Source: an uncultured Tessaracoccus sp. (GTDB lineage Bacteria > Actinomycetota > Actinomycetes > Propionibacteriales > Propionibacteriaceae). Taken from it: 22,153 bases of DNA. The stretch covers positions 1-22,153 of the forward strand of contig NZ_CAMYFI010000038.1 of NCBI RefSeq assembly GCF_947255005.1. The letters are read 5' to 3'. The first letter of the stretch is position 1. The number at the start of each line of letters is the position of its first letter. Under the pieces are notes generated by a model. That model had not been told where the DNA came from, searched no databases, and worked only from the letters and a program-made list of their open reading frames with translations. Shown one piece after another: positions 1 through 8,214 of this stretch. Both the position numbers and the translations under genes were made by a program.

Positions 1-2
1 CC

Positions 3-3000
3 CCAAGAGATCTACCCACCCCCGACGCGCTCGCAGCCCGCAGCGGCGTCCCAACCGATGCGCAAAGCGTCCCTGGCCCTGCCGACGAACCACGTCGCGT
101 CATGGTCATGCTGAAACAGCAGCCCACCGGCAAGGACGTTGAGAGCCGCGGCATCGCTGCGGTCGACCGGGTGCTGGCTCGATGGGAAGGCAAAGAAGGC
201 TTCAGTGTGAAGCGCAAGTTTGGCTTGCTGGTTCGAGGATTCTCGGCCACGCTGCCAGCTAACCAGATCGCTGCGCTGGCCCTCGATCCGGACGTCGCTT
301 CGGTCAAGCCGCTGAAGACGTTCCAACCGTCTATGGAGACCGCCGCGGAACTCAGCCACTCGGTACAGGCTCGCTCCGACTTCGACGTCGACGGCCGTGG
401 CCTCGTGGTGTCAATCATCGACACCGGCATCGACATCCACCACCAGGACATGCGTCTTGATGACGGCGTGAAGGGGAAGCTCGCCGTCACCAAGGGCTTC
501 ACGGAGAAGGTGCCCTACGGTTGGAACTTCGCCGACGAGAATAACGAGGTTCTCGACACCGCGGGCAGCGAGCACGGTATGCACGTCGCGGGCATCGTCG
601 CGGCCAATGGTGGTGCCGACAGGGACGTCATCAAGAACGGACGCATCAGCGGCATCGCCCCGAACGCTCAGCTGCTGGCGATGAAGGTGTTCTCGAACGA
701 CGCCACCCGTCCGAGCGCCTACGAAGACGACGTGATCGCCGCCATTGAAAGCTCCGTGAAGCACGGTGCAGACATCATCAACATGTCGCTCGGCTCGCCC
801 AACGGCACCGGCCAGGCTTCCGTGGGCGAGGCCCGCGCCATCGCCAATGCCCAGGCTGCTGGGGTCCAGGTGATCGTCGCCGCCGGAAACGAGGGCCTCA
901 ACGGCTCCCCCGACGGCACGCTCACCGATGCGATGGGCATGTTCGACAACGGCACCCACGGCAGCCCCGCGAGCGCGCCCGAGGCCCTGTCCATCGCGTC
1001 GATCAACAACACACAGTCCATCGGCAGCCAAGCTGAAGCCGTCCAGGGCAGCACCGTCGAGAAGTTCGGCTACCAGCTGCAGACAGGCACCGCCGACGGC
1101 AAGGAACACGTGCTGGTCGACGGTGGCGTCGGCAAGTCTGACGAAATTCCGGCGGAGGCGAAAGGCAACTACGTACTGATCCAGCGCGGTGAGATCGCCT
1201 TCTCAGAGAAGTTCAACAACGCGATCGCGAAGGGCGCCACAGGCGTCATCATCTTTAACAACGCAGCCGGTGGTGACAAATTCCAGGGCATGGCTGGCAT
1301 CGACGACATCACGATCCCCGGCGCCTTCCTCTACCAGTCGACAGGCGAAAAGCTCAAGCAGATGATTGCCGCGGGCGAAACGAAGCTGAAGCTCACCGAC
1401 GGCCGCATCGCGCTGCCCGTCGCCGACGAGCTGGCGCCGTCGTCGTTCACCTCGTGGGGAACCGGACCTGAGCTGAACTTCAAGCCGCAGCTCGCGGGCA
1501 TCGGCGGTTCGGTGTACTCCACCGTCAACGACAACAAGTACAAGGACAACTCCGGCACCTCGATGGCGGCGCCTCACGTTGCCGGCGTGTTTGCACTCGG
1601 TCGTGAAGCCTACGCCAAGCGCTTCCCGGAGCTCAGCGACAGGGAACGCAACACGCTACTGCGCACGTCCTTCTCGAACACCGCGCAGGTGCTTGAGAAG
1701 GACGGTGTCCCCTACGCGCCGCGTCAGATGGGCGCCGGCCTGGTCGACACCAAGGCCGCGCTGGAGAGCAGCGTGTTCGCCACCGTCGACGGCGTACCCA
1801 ACGTGCCGCTTCGCGAGCTGCGCGGAGCCAAGACGTTCACGGTGACGCTGGAGAACAAGGGTGACAAGGCGTACTCCTTCACCACTGGCGGCACCTGCGT
1901 GCTGGGCGAAACCCGCGATCCCAACGGCAACGCCACCCAGTGCTCGAAGGGCGAGACGCTCACCGCTTCGGCGAGCAGCGTGACGGTGCCTGCGAAGGGT
2001 CAGGCCACCGTCGACTTCACCATCACCCCTGCCGGCGCCGCCGACCACTGGGTCGAGGGCTGGGCGCAGCTCACCTCCTCGGACGCCAAGCAGCCGTCGC
2101 TGTCGGTGCCCTACATCGGATTCGCGGGCGATTGGAACAAGGAACCCATCGTGCAGGATCCGACGGCCGCAGAGCCGTCGGTGCTCGACCAGCTGTTCGG
2201 TGACAAGAACCCGCACTCGTCCCACATCCAGTCCAACTACCTGAAGTTCGGGGCGGTGCCCACCGAATGGATTTCCCCGAACGGCGACGGCGTGTTCGAC
2301 GAGGCGCTCCCCGCCCCGATGTTCCTCCGCTCCGCTTCGTCCGTGCAGTACCAGCTTGTACGCGACGGCAAGGTCATCCGCGAGCTCGGCGAAGAGCACG
2401 GCGTGCAGCGTCGAACTTTGTCGAGAATCGCTCAGTCGGCGCTGTCCGCAGCGAGCCCGTCGTTCGGCCACAAGTGGGACGGCACCCTCTACAACTCGCA
2501 GACGGACAGGTTCGAGCCCGTTCAAGACGGTAAGTACACGCTGCGCATTCGCGCTCGGCTGTCGGACCAGTTCGACTGGCAGGTGACGGATCTCCCGCTG
2601 GGCGTCGACACTGTCGCCCCGAAGGTGGAAAGCAAGTCGTACGTCAAGAACAACGATGGTTCCATCACCTACACGCTCAAAATCTCGGATCAGGGCGCGG
2701 GCTTCAGCAAGAATCCGGTGATTGCTTACGACGGTCCCAGCGGCAAGGACTACCCCGATCCGGTATTCGACGCCGCCACCGGCGTCGCGACGATCACCAT
2801 TCCTGCCGATCTCACGGGCGCGGGCCACTACGCCTCGTTCCAGGTGTTCGACGAAGCCGGCAACTCCACGCTGGAGTTCGATTTCCTGGATAACGCGACC
2901 GCGAAGATCCTCGACTCGTACCGTTTCAACGGCTCCGTCAATGAGAAGTCCGTCGACCCGATCACCGGGCAGCCGCTGATCCGGGATGGCAAGGTCACCA

Positions 3001-5159
3001 TTGACGTGCTCGTGAGTGAGCACGCGGCTAAGGCCACCGTCAACGGCGTCGAGGTGCAGGTGCAGAACGGACGCGGCCGCGTCACGATGCCTGTGAAGCC
3101 AGGACGAAACGAGTACAAGCTCGTCGCGTACGACAAGGACGGGAAGGAACTGGCGAGCGACTCCGTGTTCCTCGTATTCGACACCAAGGCCCCCGTACTG
3201 GACATCACGGATGCCCCACTCAACAATGCAGGCCAGCTCGTCCCCGCCCAGGATGGCAGCATCACGATCAAGGGCAAGGTGAGCGACGATCTCGCCAGCG
3301 TCCGCGCCGGCGACCTGTACCTTGCGATGGGCAAGAAAGTGATGAAGGTCAACGACGACGGCACCTTCGAGATCACCTTCAAGCCTGAGAAGAATCAGGC
3401 CGTGGTGACGCTCAAGGCCACTGACGGAGTGAACATCACGACGAAGACGTTCGTCATTGCAGGGGCCAAGGTGCCCGGCGAAGCGTTGCGCATCGTGTTC
3501 GATGATCCGAGGCTCAATACCTCCAGCGAGGTGGACCCATTCGGCAAGTTTGCGTACTTCGTCGAGCCGTCGTTCCACAACCTCACGGTGCGCGACGATG
3601 GCGCTGACCTGTTGCTCAAGGGCATGTTCACCGGAAAGCCTGGCAAGTTCATCGTCGACGGCAAGGAGATCCCCGTCGGGGACGATCTGCGCTTCGAAGT
3701 GCCACTGAAGCTCGTGAACGGCATCAACTCTTTCGGCTACGAGGTGTTCGACGCGCAAGGCCACTCCGTGAAGATGAGCGGCTGGCGGTTCTTCTATGAC
3801 CGCAACATGCCTGGTCACGAGCTCGTCACCACCCCGAAGATTGCACCCGATGGCGCGATCTACTTAGGCGGGCCGAAGGGCGACATCGACGTCCAGGGCT
3901 CCGTGTGGGACGACGAGTTCGGCTACGTCATGGCCATCAACGGCAACGTAGTGAAGGAGTTCGAGAACGTCTGGGATCCCGGCGCGAACGTCAACCGTCG
4001 CGACTTCGAGACGAAGGTCAACGGCGAGCACGGGCACACCATGCGCATCTCGCTGAGCGACCAGATGAGCAACGGCTTCGAGCGGGGCATCCCCCTCGTC
4101 TTCGACGACAACGCCCCCACCGTCGGCTTTAAGGGCGTCTCGAACGGCGACTTCATCACGTCGAAGCACCGGTTCACCGTGCTCGCATCGGACACGAACC
4201 TGCACACGCTGCAGGTGCTCGTCGATGGTGAGGAGTACGGTGCCCGCGTCGTCGAGGCGAAACCGCACCCGGGCGCGTACATCGTCGATTTCAAGAACGG
4301 TGAGCCGCAGCTCGATGCGAACCAGCAGGCAGCGGCTACGACTTCGACGGGCAGCGCCCAGGCCGCAAACGCCAAGTCGAAGACCCAGTCGTCGGCTCCG
4401 AGCGCCAATACGCCCGACGCGACGGCTTCCGGTGGGCGTACGCCCGTCGAGCTCACCATTGAGGTGAACGGCCTTCCAGCAGGCGAACACCTGCTGGAAG
4501 CGGTGGCCACCGACATGGCCGGAAACACCGCAGCCGAATCGGTGAGCTTCACCGTCGACGATGCTGCGCCCGTGATCGCCGGCCCGGACAAGCTGAGTGT
4601 GAATCCGGACAAGGACATCATGGAGCAGCTGCTCGCGGCCTACACCGTGACCGACGATGCCGACCCGAAGCCCACGCTCGCGGCGGACGTCAGCGGGCTG
4701 GTGCTCGGCGCACCCGTCAAGGTGGAGCTCGTCGCCACGGATGCGTCCGGCAAGATGTCGAAGCGCACGGTCGAGATCACGCTCGAGCGTCCGATGACGA
4801 CGCTGAAGGGCGAGTGCGGTTCCATGACGGCGCGCTTTGAGCAAGGCGACCGCGTCGAGATCACGTGCAAGAAGCAATCTGATGGCAGCACCTTCGTGAA
4901 GGTCCGCAACGCCGGACAGACCGTCGACGGCATCGTCACCGTGAACGTCACCGGCGGCCCGGTGTACTGGCTCGATACGAAGGGGAACATCATCTCCCGC
5001 ATCGCATCGACACCAGGCAAGGGCACGCTGACGTTCCAGTCGGCGTCGAAGGCGAACTACCGCATCGGCGAGCTCCCCGCTCGCGGCGATCAGCCCATCG
5101 AGGGCCACAAGCCGGGCGAACCCATCGATAAGCCAGGGTTGCCAAAGACCGGTAACTAA
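3..5159 (+). CDS. Subtilisin-like (S8) cell-envelope serine protease, lactocepin/C5a-peptidase type, 5' partial
   Basis: Secreted multidomain serine protease that should degrade extracellular or surface proteins. The frame is open to the window edge, so the real start and signal peptide lie outside; the first in-window ATG (102, residue 1 in this numbering) falls inside the I9-type propeptide (about residues 1-75). The S8 catalytic triad is visible: D107 (IIDTG), H158 (HGMHVAG) and S487 (SGTSMAAPHVAG), with oxyanion N263 (AAGNEG). A protease-associated insert lies at about residues 330-435. After the catalytic domain comes an Fn3-like region, an SPNGDG motif near 725, then a long series of Ig-like beta-sandwich domains to about 1550, one interrupted by an Ala/Ser/Thr-rich stretch at about 1405-1446. 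The protein ends PGLPKTGN and stops: an LPXTG motif with no hydrophobic segment or basic tail. The family is secure; substrate and surface retention are not known. Confidence 0.93.
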   Translation, partial: PRDLPTPDALAARSGVPTDAQSVPGPADEPRRVMVMLKQQPTGKDVESRGIAAVDRVLARWEGKEGFSVKRKFGLLVRGFSATLPANQIAALALDPDVASVKPLKTFQPSMETAAELSHSVQARSDFDVDGRGLVVSIIDTGIDIHHQDMRLDDGVKGKLAVTKGFTEKVPYGWNFADENNEVLDTAGSEHGMHVAGIVAANGGADRDVIKNGRISGIAPNAQLLAMKVFSNDATRPSAYEDDVIAAIESSVKHGADIINMSLGSPNGTGQASVGEARAIANAQAAGVQVIVAAGNEGLNGSPDGTLTDAMGMFDNGTHGSPASAPEALSIASINNTQSIGSQAEAVQGSTVEKFGYQLQTGTADGKEHVLVDGGVGKSDEIPAEAKGNYVLIQRGEIAFSEKFNNAIAKGATGVIIFNNAAGGDKFQGMAGIDDITIPGAFLYQSTGEKLKQMIAAGETKLKLTDGRIALPVADELAPSSFTSWGTGPELNFKPQLAGIGGSVYSTVNDNKYKDNSGTSMAAPHVAGVFALGREAYAKRFPELSDRERNTLLRTSFSNTAQVLEKDGVPYAPRQMGAGLVDTKAALESSVFATVDGVPNVPLRELRGAKTFTVTLENKGDKAYSFTTGGTCVLGETRDPNGNATQCSKGETLTASASSVTVPAKGQATVDFTITPAGAADHWVEGWAQLTSSDAKQPSLSVPYIGFAGDWNKEPIVQDPTAAEPSVLDQLFGDKNPHSSHIQSNYLKFGAVPTEWISPNGDGVFDEALPAPMFLRSASSVQYQLVRDGKVIRELGEEHGVQRRTLSRIAQSALSAASPSFGHKWDGTLYNSQTDRFEPVQDGKYTLRIRARLSDQFDWQVTDLPLGVDTVAPKVESKSYVKNNDGSITYTLKISDQGAGFSKNPVIAYDGPSGKDYPDPVFDAATGVATITIPADLTGAGHYASFQVFDEAGNSTLEFDFLDNATAKILDSYRFNGSVNEKSVDPITGQPLIRDGKVTIDVLVSEHAAKATVNGVEVQVQNGRGRVTMPVKPGRNEYKLVAYDKDGKELASDSVFLVFDTKAPVLDITDAPLNNAGQLVPAQDGSITIKGKVSDDLASVRAGDLYLAMGKKVMKVNDDGTFEITFKPEKNQAVVTLKATDGVNITTKTFVIAGAKVPGEALRIVFDDPRLNTSSEVDPFGKFAYFVEPSFHNLTVRDDGADLLLKGMFTGKPGKFIVDGKEIPVGDDLRFEVPLKLVNGINSFGYEVFDAQGHSVKMSGWRFFYDRNMPGHELVTTPKIAPDGAIYLGGPKGDIDVQGSVWDDEFGYVMAINGNVVKEFENVWDPGANVNRRDFETKVNGEHGHTMRISLSDQMSNGFERGIPLVFDDNAPTVGFKGVSNGDFITSKHRFTVLASDTNLHTLQVLVDGEEYGARVVEAKPHPGAYIVDFKNGEPQLDANQQAAATTSTGSAQAANAKSKTQSSAPSANTPDATASGGRTPVELTIEVNGLPAGEHLLEAVATDMAGNTAAESVSFTVDDAAPVIAGPDKLSVNPDKDIMEQLLAAYTVTDDADPKPTLAADVSGLVLGAPVKVELVATDASGKMSKRTVEITLERPMTTLKGECGSMTARFEQGDRVEITCKKQSDGSTFVKVRNAGQTVDGIVTVNVTGGPVYWLDTKGNIISRIASTPGKGTLTFQSASKANYRIGELPARGDQPIEGHKPGEPIDKPGLPKTGN

Positions 5160-5171
5160 CCGGCCTGCATG

Positions 5172-5220
5172 AGTGTGGGGTGGTCACGCAACGCCGTGAC
5201 CACCCCACACTGTTGTTCTT
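5172..5220 (+). terminator. Strong intrinsic terminator after the S8 protease gene
   Basis: Perfect 17-bp inverted repeat (arms 5172-5188 and 5195-5211) around a 6-nt loop, followed by a T-rich run (TGTTGTTCTT). It starts 12 nt after the protease stop codon. The downstream gene purD converges on it, and the perfect stem could also serve the opposite strand, although there is no matching T-run on that side. Confidence 0.85.
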
Positions 5221-5296
5221 CACTGTCACATTCGCGCCCATGCATGGACACAAAACCGCCACCCAAGCGAGCGCCGGCAGCGCGTCGGTGCTGAGA

Positions 5297-6517
5297 TCAG
5301 TGCAGGATGCCGATGTCAGTGCGGTAAAAGCCATCAGCAAAGTGCACCGTCGCCAGATGCTCATACGCGGCAGCGCGCGCGGCCTCGAGGCTCGCCCCCA
5401 CCCCGACGGTACCCAGCACGCGCCCCCCGTTGGCGGTGAGTGCACCGTCGGTCAAGGTGGTGCCGGCCTGGAGTACCCACGCCGAGTCGGTGTCGTCGGG
5501 CAGCTCGATGCGGCAGCCTCGCTTAGGGGTTCCCGGGTAGCCGTCCGCGGCGGACACGACGACGACCGCGGCCCCGTCTAACCACTGCAACGCAGGCTGG
5601 TCAGCGAGTTCGCCGCGAGCCGCGGCGCGCAGCACCGGCGCCAGTGGCGTCTCGAGTAAGGCGAGCACCGCCTGGGTTTCTGGGTCGCCGAAGCGCACGT
5701 TGAATTCCACGACGCGCAGCCCCTTCGTCGTCAGCGCGAGCCCGGCGTAGAGCAGCCCCACGAAGGGGGTTCCGCGCCTGGTCATCTCGTCGAGCGTTGG
5801 CTGCACCACGTCGCGCATGATGTCGTCGACGAGCCCGTCGGGCGCCCACGGCAGCGGACAGTACGCGCCCATGCCGCCGGTGTTCGGACCTTCGTCGCCG
5901 TCACCGACGCGCTTGAAATCCTGGGCGGGCAGCAGCGGAAGTGCGGTGGTGCCGTCGCAGATGGCGAACAGCGACACCTCGGGGCCGTCGAGGAAATCCT
6001 CGATCACGACGCGCTCGCAGGTGGCTGCATGTGCCAAGGCCGCATCGCGGTCGTCGGTGACGACGACGCCCTTGCCAGCAGCGAGTCCGTCGTTTTTCAC
6101 GACATAGGTGGGGCCGAACACGTCCAGCGCGGCGGCGGCTTCGTCGGCGGTGGTGCACACCCGTGCGTCCGCGGTGGGGACACCGGCAGCGCGCATCACG
6201 TCCTTAGCGAAGGCCTTGGAGCCCTCCAGCTCCGCGGCTGCCTTGGAAGGGCCGAACACGTCGAAGCCGCCCTCACGCAGTGCGTCGACGACGCCTGCCA
6301 CCAGCGGCGCCTCTGGGCCAACCACGACGAGATCTGCCGCGATCGTTCGCGCGAGGGCGAGCACGTCGTCGGAATTGGAAGGATCGAGTGGGTGGCAGGT
6401 GGCGAACTCCGCGAGGCCGGGGTTGCCGGGCGCAACGTGGAGCTCGCTGCCGTCGCGCACCAAGGTGCGACCCAATGCATGTTCGCGGCCGCCGGAGCCC
6501 AGCAAGAGAATCTTCAC
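5297..6517 (-). CDS. purD: Phosphoribosylamine-glycine ligase (GAR synthetase)
   Basis: Cytoplasmic ATP-grasp ligase of de novo purine synthesis: joins glycine to 5-phosphoribosylamine with ATP hydrolysis to give GAR. The 406-aa protein is of normal length and starts with the family N-terminus MKILLLGSGGREHALG. Other landmarks are GPEAPLVAGV, the ATP-grasp stretch KNDGLAAGKGVVV and the metal/ATP-binding GDPETQ near the C-terminal third. The start codon is GTG (minus-strand 6517-6515). A TAGGGT hexamer lies exactly 6 nt upstream and no Shine-Dalgarno is apparent, so the mRNA may be leaderless. It follows the microprotein gene by 29 nt and purA on the same strand, so read-through from purA is also likely. 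Confidence 0.97.
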   Translation of the reverse strand: MKILLLGSGGREHALGRTLVRDGSELHVAPGNPGLAEFATCHPLDPSNSDDVLALARTIAADLVVVGPEAPLVAGVVDALREGGFDVFGPSKAAAELEGSKAFAKDVMRAAGVPTADARVCTTADEAAAALDVFGPTYVVKNDGLAAGKGVVVTDDRDAALAHAATCERVVIEDFLDGPEVSLFAICDGTTALPLLPAQDFKRVGDGDEGPNTGGMGAYCPLPWAPDGLVDDIMRDVVQPTLDEMTRRGTPFVGLLYAGLALTTKGLRVVEFNVRFGDPETQAVLALLETPLAPVLRAAARGELADQPALQWLDGAAVVVVSAADGYPGTPKRGCRIELPDDTDSAWVLQAGTTLTDGALTANGGRVLGTVGVGASLEAARAAAYEHLATVHFADGFYRTDIGILH

Positions 6518-6523
6518 AGCCCG

Positions 6524-6529
6524 ACCCTA
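6524..6529 (-). promoter_or_regulatory. Putative leaderless -10 element of purD
   Basis: TAGGGT on the minus strand, 6 nt before the GTG start of purD. This matches the TANNNT-N6/7-start pattern seen before several other genes here. No convincing -35 box was recognised. Confidence 0.5.
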
Positions 6530-6546
6530 CCGCCGATGCGCGAGGT

Positions 6547-6729
6547 TCACGCCCCCCGATGCCGTTCTCGCCATTCGCGCTGCTTCTCGCGCAGCAGTTC
6601 GCGCATTTCCGGGTCTTCCATGACGAGCCGCACTGTCTGGCAGTCCTGCGGCCCGGTGCTCCCCGGCACGCACAGCGAGCAGGGGTCGCCCGGGCGAAGC
6701 GGGCACTTCGCGGTGGGACGCTTGCTCAT
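6547..6729 (-). CDS. 60-aa Cys-rich microprotein (DUF6767-like)
   Basis: Small conserved-looking protein between purA and purD. The ATG start (6729-6727) has a purine-rich CGGAGCG 6 nt upstream and lies 17 nt after the purA stop, so it is probably cotranscribed with purA. The N-terminal half holds four cysteines (C9, C17, C20, C30; spacing CX7CX2CX9C) in a Pro/Gly-rich context (PGDPCSLCVPG). The C-terminal half is a charged, probably helical segment rich in Arg and Glu. It resembles the small actinobacterial DUF6767 family by recall. The cysteines may bind a metal, which is inference; no function is known to me. A longer open frame in the same register runs back inside purA, but this Met has the better context. 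Confidence 0.75.
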   Translation of the reverse strand: MSKRPTAKCPLRPGDPCSLCVPGSTGPQDCQTVRLVMEDPEMRELLREKQREWRERHRGA

Positions 6730-6746
6730 ATCGCGGCGCTCCGAGC

Positions 6747-8030
6747 TCAGACAAGCGGGTTGATCGAGATGGATTCCTCGCGCCCGGGGCCCACGCCGAT
6801 GCCGGAGATGCGGCAGCCGATGAGCTCCTCGAGATGCCGCACGTAGGCCTGGCAGTTGGCGGGGAGCTCGTCGAAGGAACGGCAGCCGGAGATGTCCTCG
6901 CTCCAGCCGTCGACGTATTCGTAGATGGGCTTGGCGTGGTGCACCTCGGACTGCGTCACCGGGTAGTGCGGCAGGCGCTTGCCGTCCACCTCGTAAGCCA
7001 CGCACACTGGAATCTTCTCCCAGCCGTCCAGGATATCGAGTTTGGTGAGGAAGACGTCGGTGAATCCGTTGATCTTGACCGACTGCTCTACCAACACGGC
7101 GTCGAACCATCCGCAGCGACGGGGACGCCCTGTCGTGGCGCCGAACTCGCCACCCTTCTCGCGCAGCTTCTCGCCGTCCTCGTCGAAGAGTTCCGTCGGG
7201 AACGGGCCCTCGCCGACGCGGGTGGTGTAGGCCTTGGCGATACCGATGGTGCGGTCGATGCGGGTGGGGCCGATGCCGCCGCCGGTGGCCGCGCCCGCCG
7301 CCGTCGGGTTCGACGACGTCACGTATGGGTAGGTGCCCTGGTCAACGTCGAGATGGTGGGCCTGGGCACCCTCGAACAGCACGACCTTGCCTTCATCGAG
7401 CGCATCGTTGATGAACCGCCCGGAATCGACGATGTAGGGCCGAATCGCTTCCGCGTGGGCGAGCAGGGCGTCGACCACTTCGTCGATGAGGATCGGGCGG
7501 CGGTTGTACACCTTGACCAGGAGCTCATTCTTCTGGTCGAGCGAGGCTTCGACCTTCTCGCGCAGGATCTTGGCGTCGAGGAGGTCTTGCACCCGGATGC
7601 CGAGGCGGTTGATCTTGTCGGAATAGCACGGCCCGATGCCGCGCCCCGTAGTGCCGATGCGGCGCTTGCCGAGAAAACGTTCGGTCACTTTGTCGAGCAC
7701 CTTGTGGTACTCGGTGATGATGTGCGCGTTGGCGGAGATTAGGGGGTGCTCGAACTGGACGCCGCGTTCCCTGAGCGTCGTCAGCTCCTCGTGCAGCACG
7801 TCGAGGTCGATCACCACCCCGTTGCCGAGCACCGTCGTAGTGTTGGAGTTGAGGATGCCCGACGGCAGCAGGTGCATCACGAACTTCTCGCCGTCCACGA
7901 CGAGCGTGTGGCCCGCATTGTTGCCGCCTGAATAACGCACGCAGAGGTCGACGCGGTCCCCCAACTGGTCAACCGCTTTGCCTTTCCCCTCGTCTCCCCA
8001 CTGAGCTCCGACGACAACGACGCCCGGCAT
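6747..8030 (-). CDS. purA: Adenylosuccinate synthetase
   Basis: GTP-dependent enzyme that converts IMP and aspartate to adenylosuccinate, the first committed step to AMP. The 427-aa protein begins MPGVVVVGAQWGDEGKGK, the diagnostic GTP-binding N-terminus, followed by GGNNAGHT. TTGRGIGP and TTGRPRRCGW are also present. The ATG at 8030 is preferred over an in-frame Met 28 codons upstream because a GGAG Shine-Dalgarno lies 8 nt before it and it matches the family N-terminus. It is first in the purA-microprotein-purD unit and divergent from dhaK. The 5' leader may hold a small hairpin (8056-8074). Confidence 0.98.
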   Translation of the reverse strand: MPGVVVVGAQWGDEGKGKAVDQLGDRVDLCVRYSGGNNAGHTLVVDGEKFVMHLLPSGILNSNTTTVLGNGVVIDLDVLHEELTTLRERGVQFEHPLISANAHIITEYHKVLDKVTERFLGKRRIGTTGRGIGPCYSDKINRLGIRVQDLLDAKILREKVEASLDQKNELLVKVYNRRPILIDEVVDALLAHAEAIRPYIVDSGRFINDALDEGKVVLFEGAQAHHLDVDQGTYPYVTSSNPTAAGAATGGGIGPTRIDRTIGIAKAYTTRVGEGPFPTELFDEDGEKLREKGGEFGATTGRPRRCGWFDAVLVEQSVKINGFTDVFLTKLDILDGWEKIPVCVAYEVDGKRLPHYPVTQSEVHHAKPIYEYVDGWSEDISGCRSFDELPANCQAYVRHLEELIGCRISGIGVGPGREESISINPLV

Positions 8031-8055
8031 GCACACACTCCAATCCATGAACAGA

Positions 8056-8074
8056 CCCAGGAATCTCACCTGGG
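8056..8074 (-). promoter_or_regulatory. Small hairpin in the purA leader
   Basis: Perfect 6-bp inverted repeat (CCCAGG/CCTGGG) with a 7-nt loop, 26 nt upstream of the purA ATG. A TAGAAT hexamer on the minus strand (8084-8089) could be the -10 box, which would place the hairpin in the transcribed leader. Regulatory meaning is speculative. Confidence 0.3.
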
Positions 8075-8083
8075 CCGCCACCC

Positions 8084-8089
8084 ATTCTA
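8084..8089 (-). promoter_or_regulatory. Putative -10 box of purA
   Basis: TAGAAT on the minus strand would give a leader of roughly 45 nt ahead of the Shine-Dalgarno of purA. No clear -35 box is visible. Confidence 0.35.
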
Positions 8090-8185
8090 CGTCGAAACAG
8101 CACAATCTCAGCATTCCCGGGTGCCCGGAGGCGTCGATCGGTCAATGTCGTCGTGGCTTCGCTCTCCTTCATGTCGGCGCGTTGC

Positions 8186-8191
8186 TACGCT
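8186..8191 (+). promoter_or_regulatory. Putative -10 box of the dhaKLM operon
   Basis: TACGCT fits the actinobacterial -10 pattern TANNNT. It would place transcription start at about 8198, just ahead of the AGGAAGG Shine-Dalgarno (8201-8207) of dhaK. No convincing -35 was recognised. Confidence 0.4.
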
Positions 8192-8214
8192 ATTTGCGTC
8201 AGGAAGGGCCGGCT

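Noticed and set aside
1656..3818. 720-codon open frame on the minus strand
   Set aside because: Fully antisense to the S8 protease gene; its His/Arg/Val-rich text shows no domain and arises from high-GC codon bias.
3864..5108. 414-codon open frame on the minus strand
   Set aside because: Antisense shadow of the protease gene's C-terminal half with no recognisable motif.
5180..5581. 133-codon open frame on the plus strand after the protease
   Set aside because: Overlaps the terminator and the 3' end of purD on the other strand; no start context or motif.
6834..7742. 302-codon open frame on the plus strand
   Set aside because: Antisense to purA; no motif and no start context.
8031..8114. N-terminal extension of purA
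   Set aside because: The extra 28 codons do not resemble the family N-terminus, and the Shine-Dalgarno fits the ATG at 8030.
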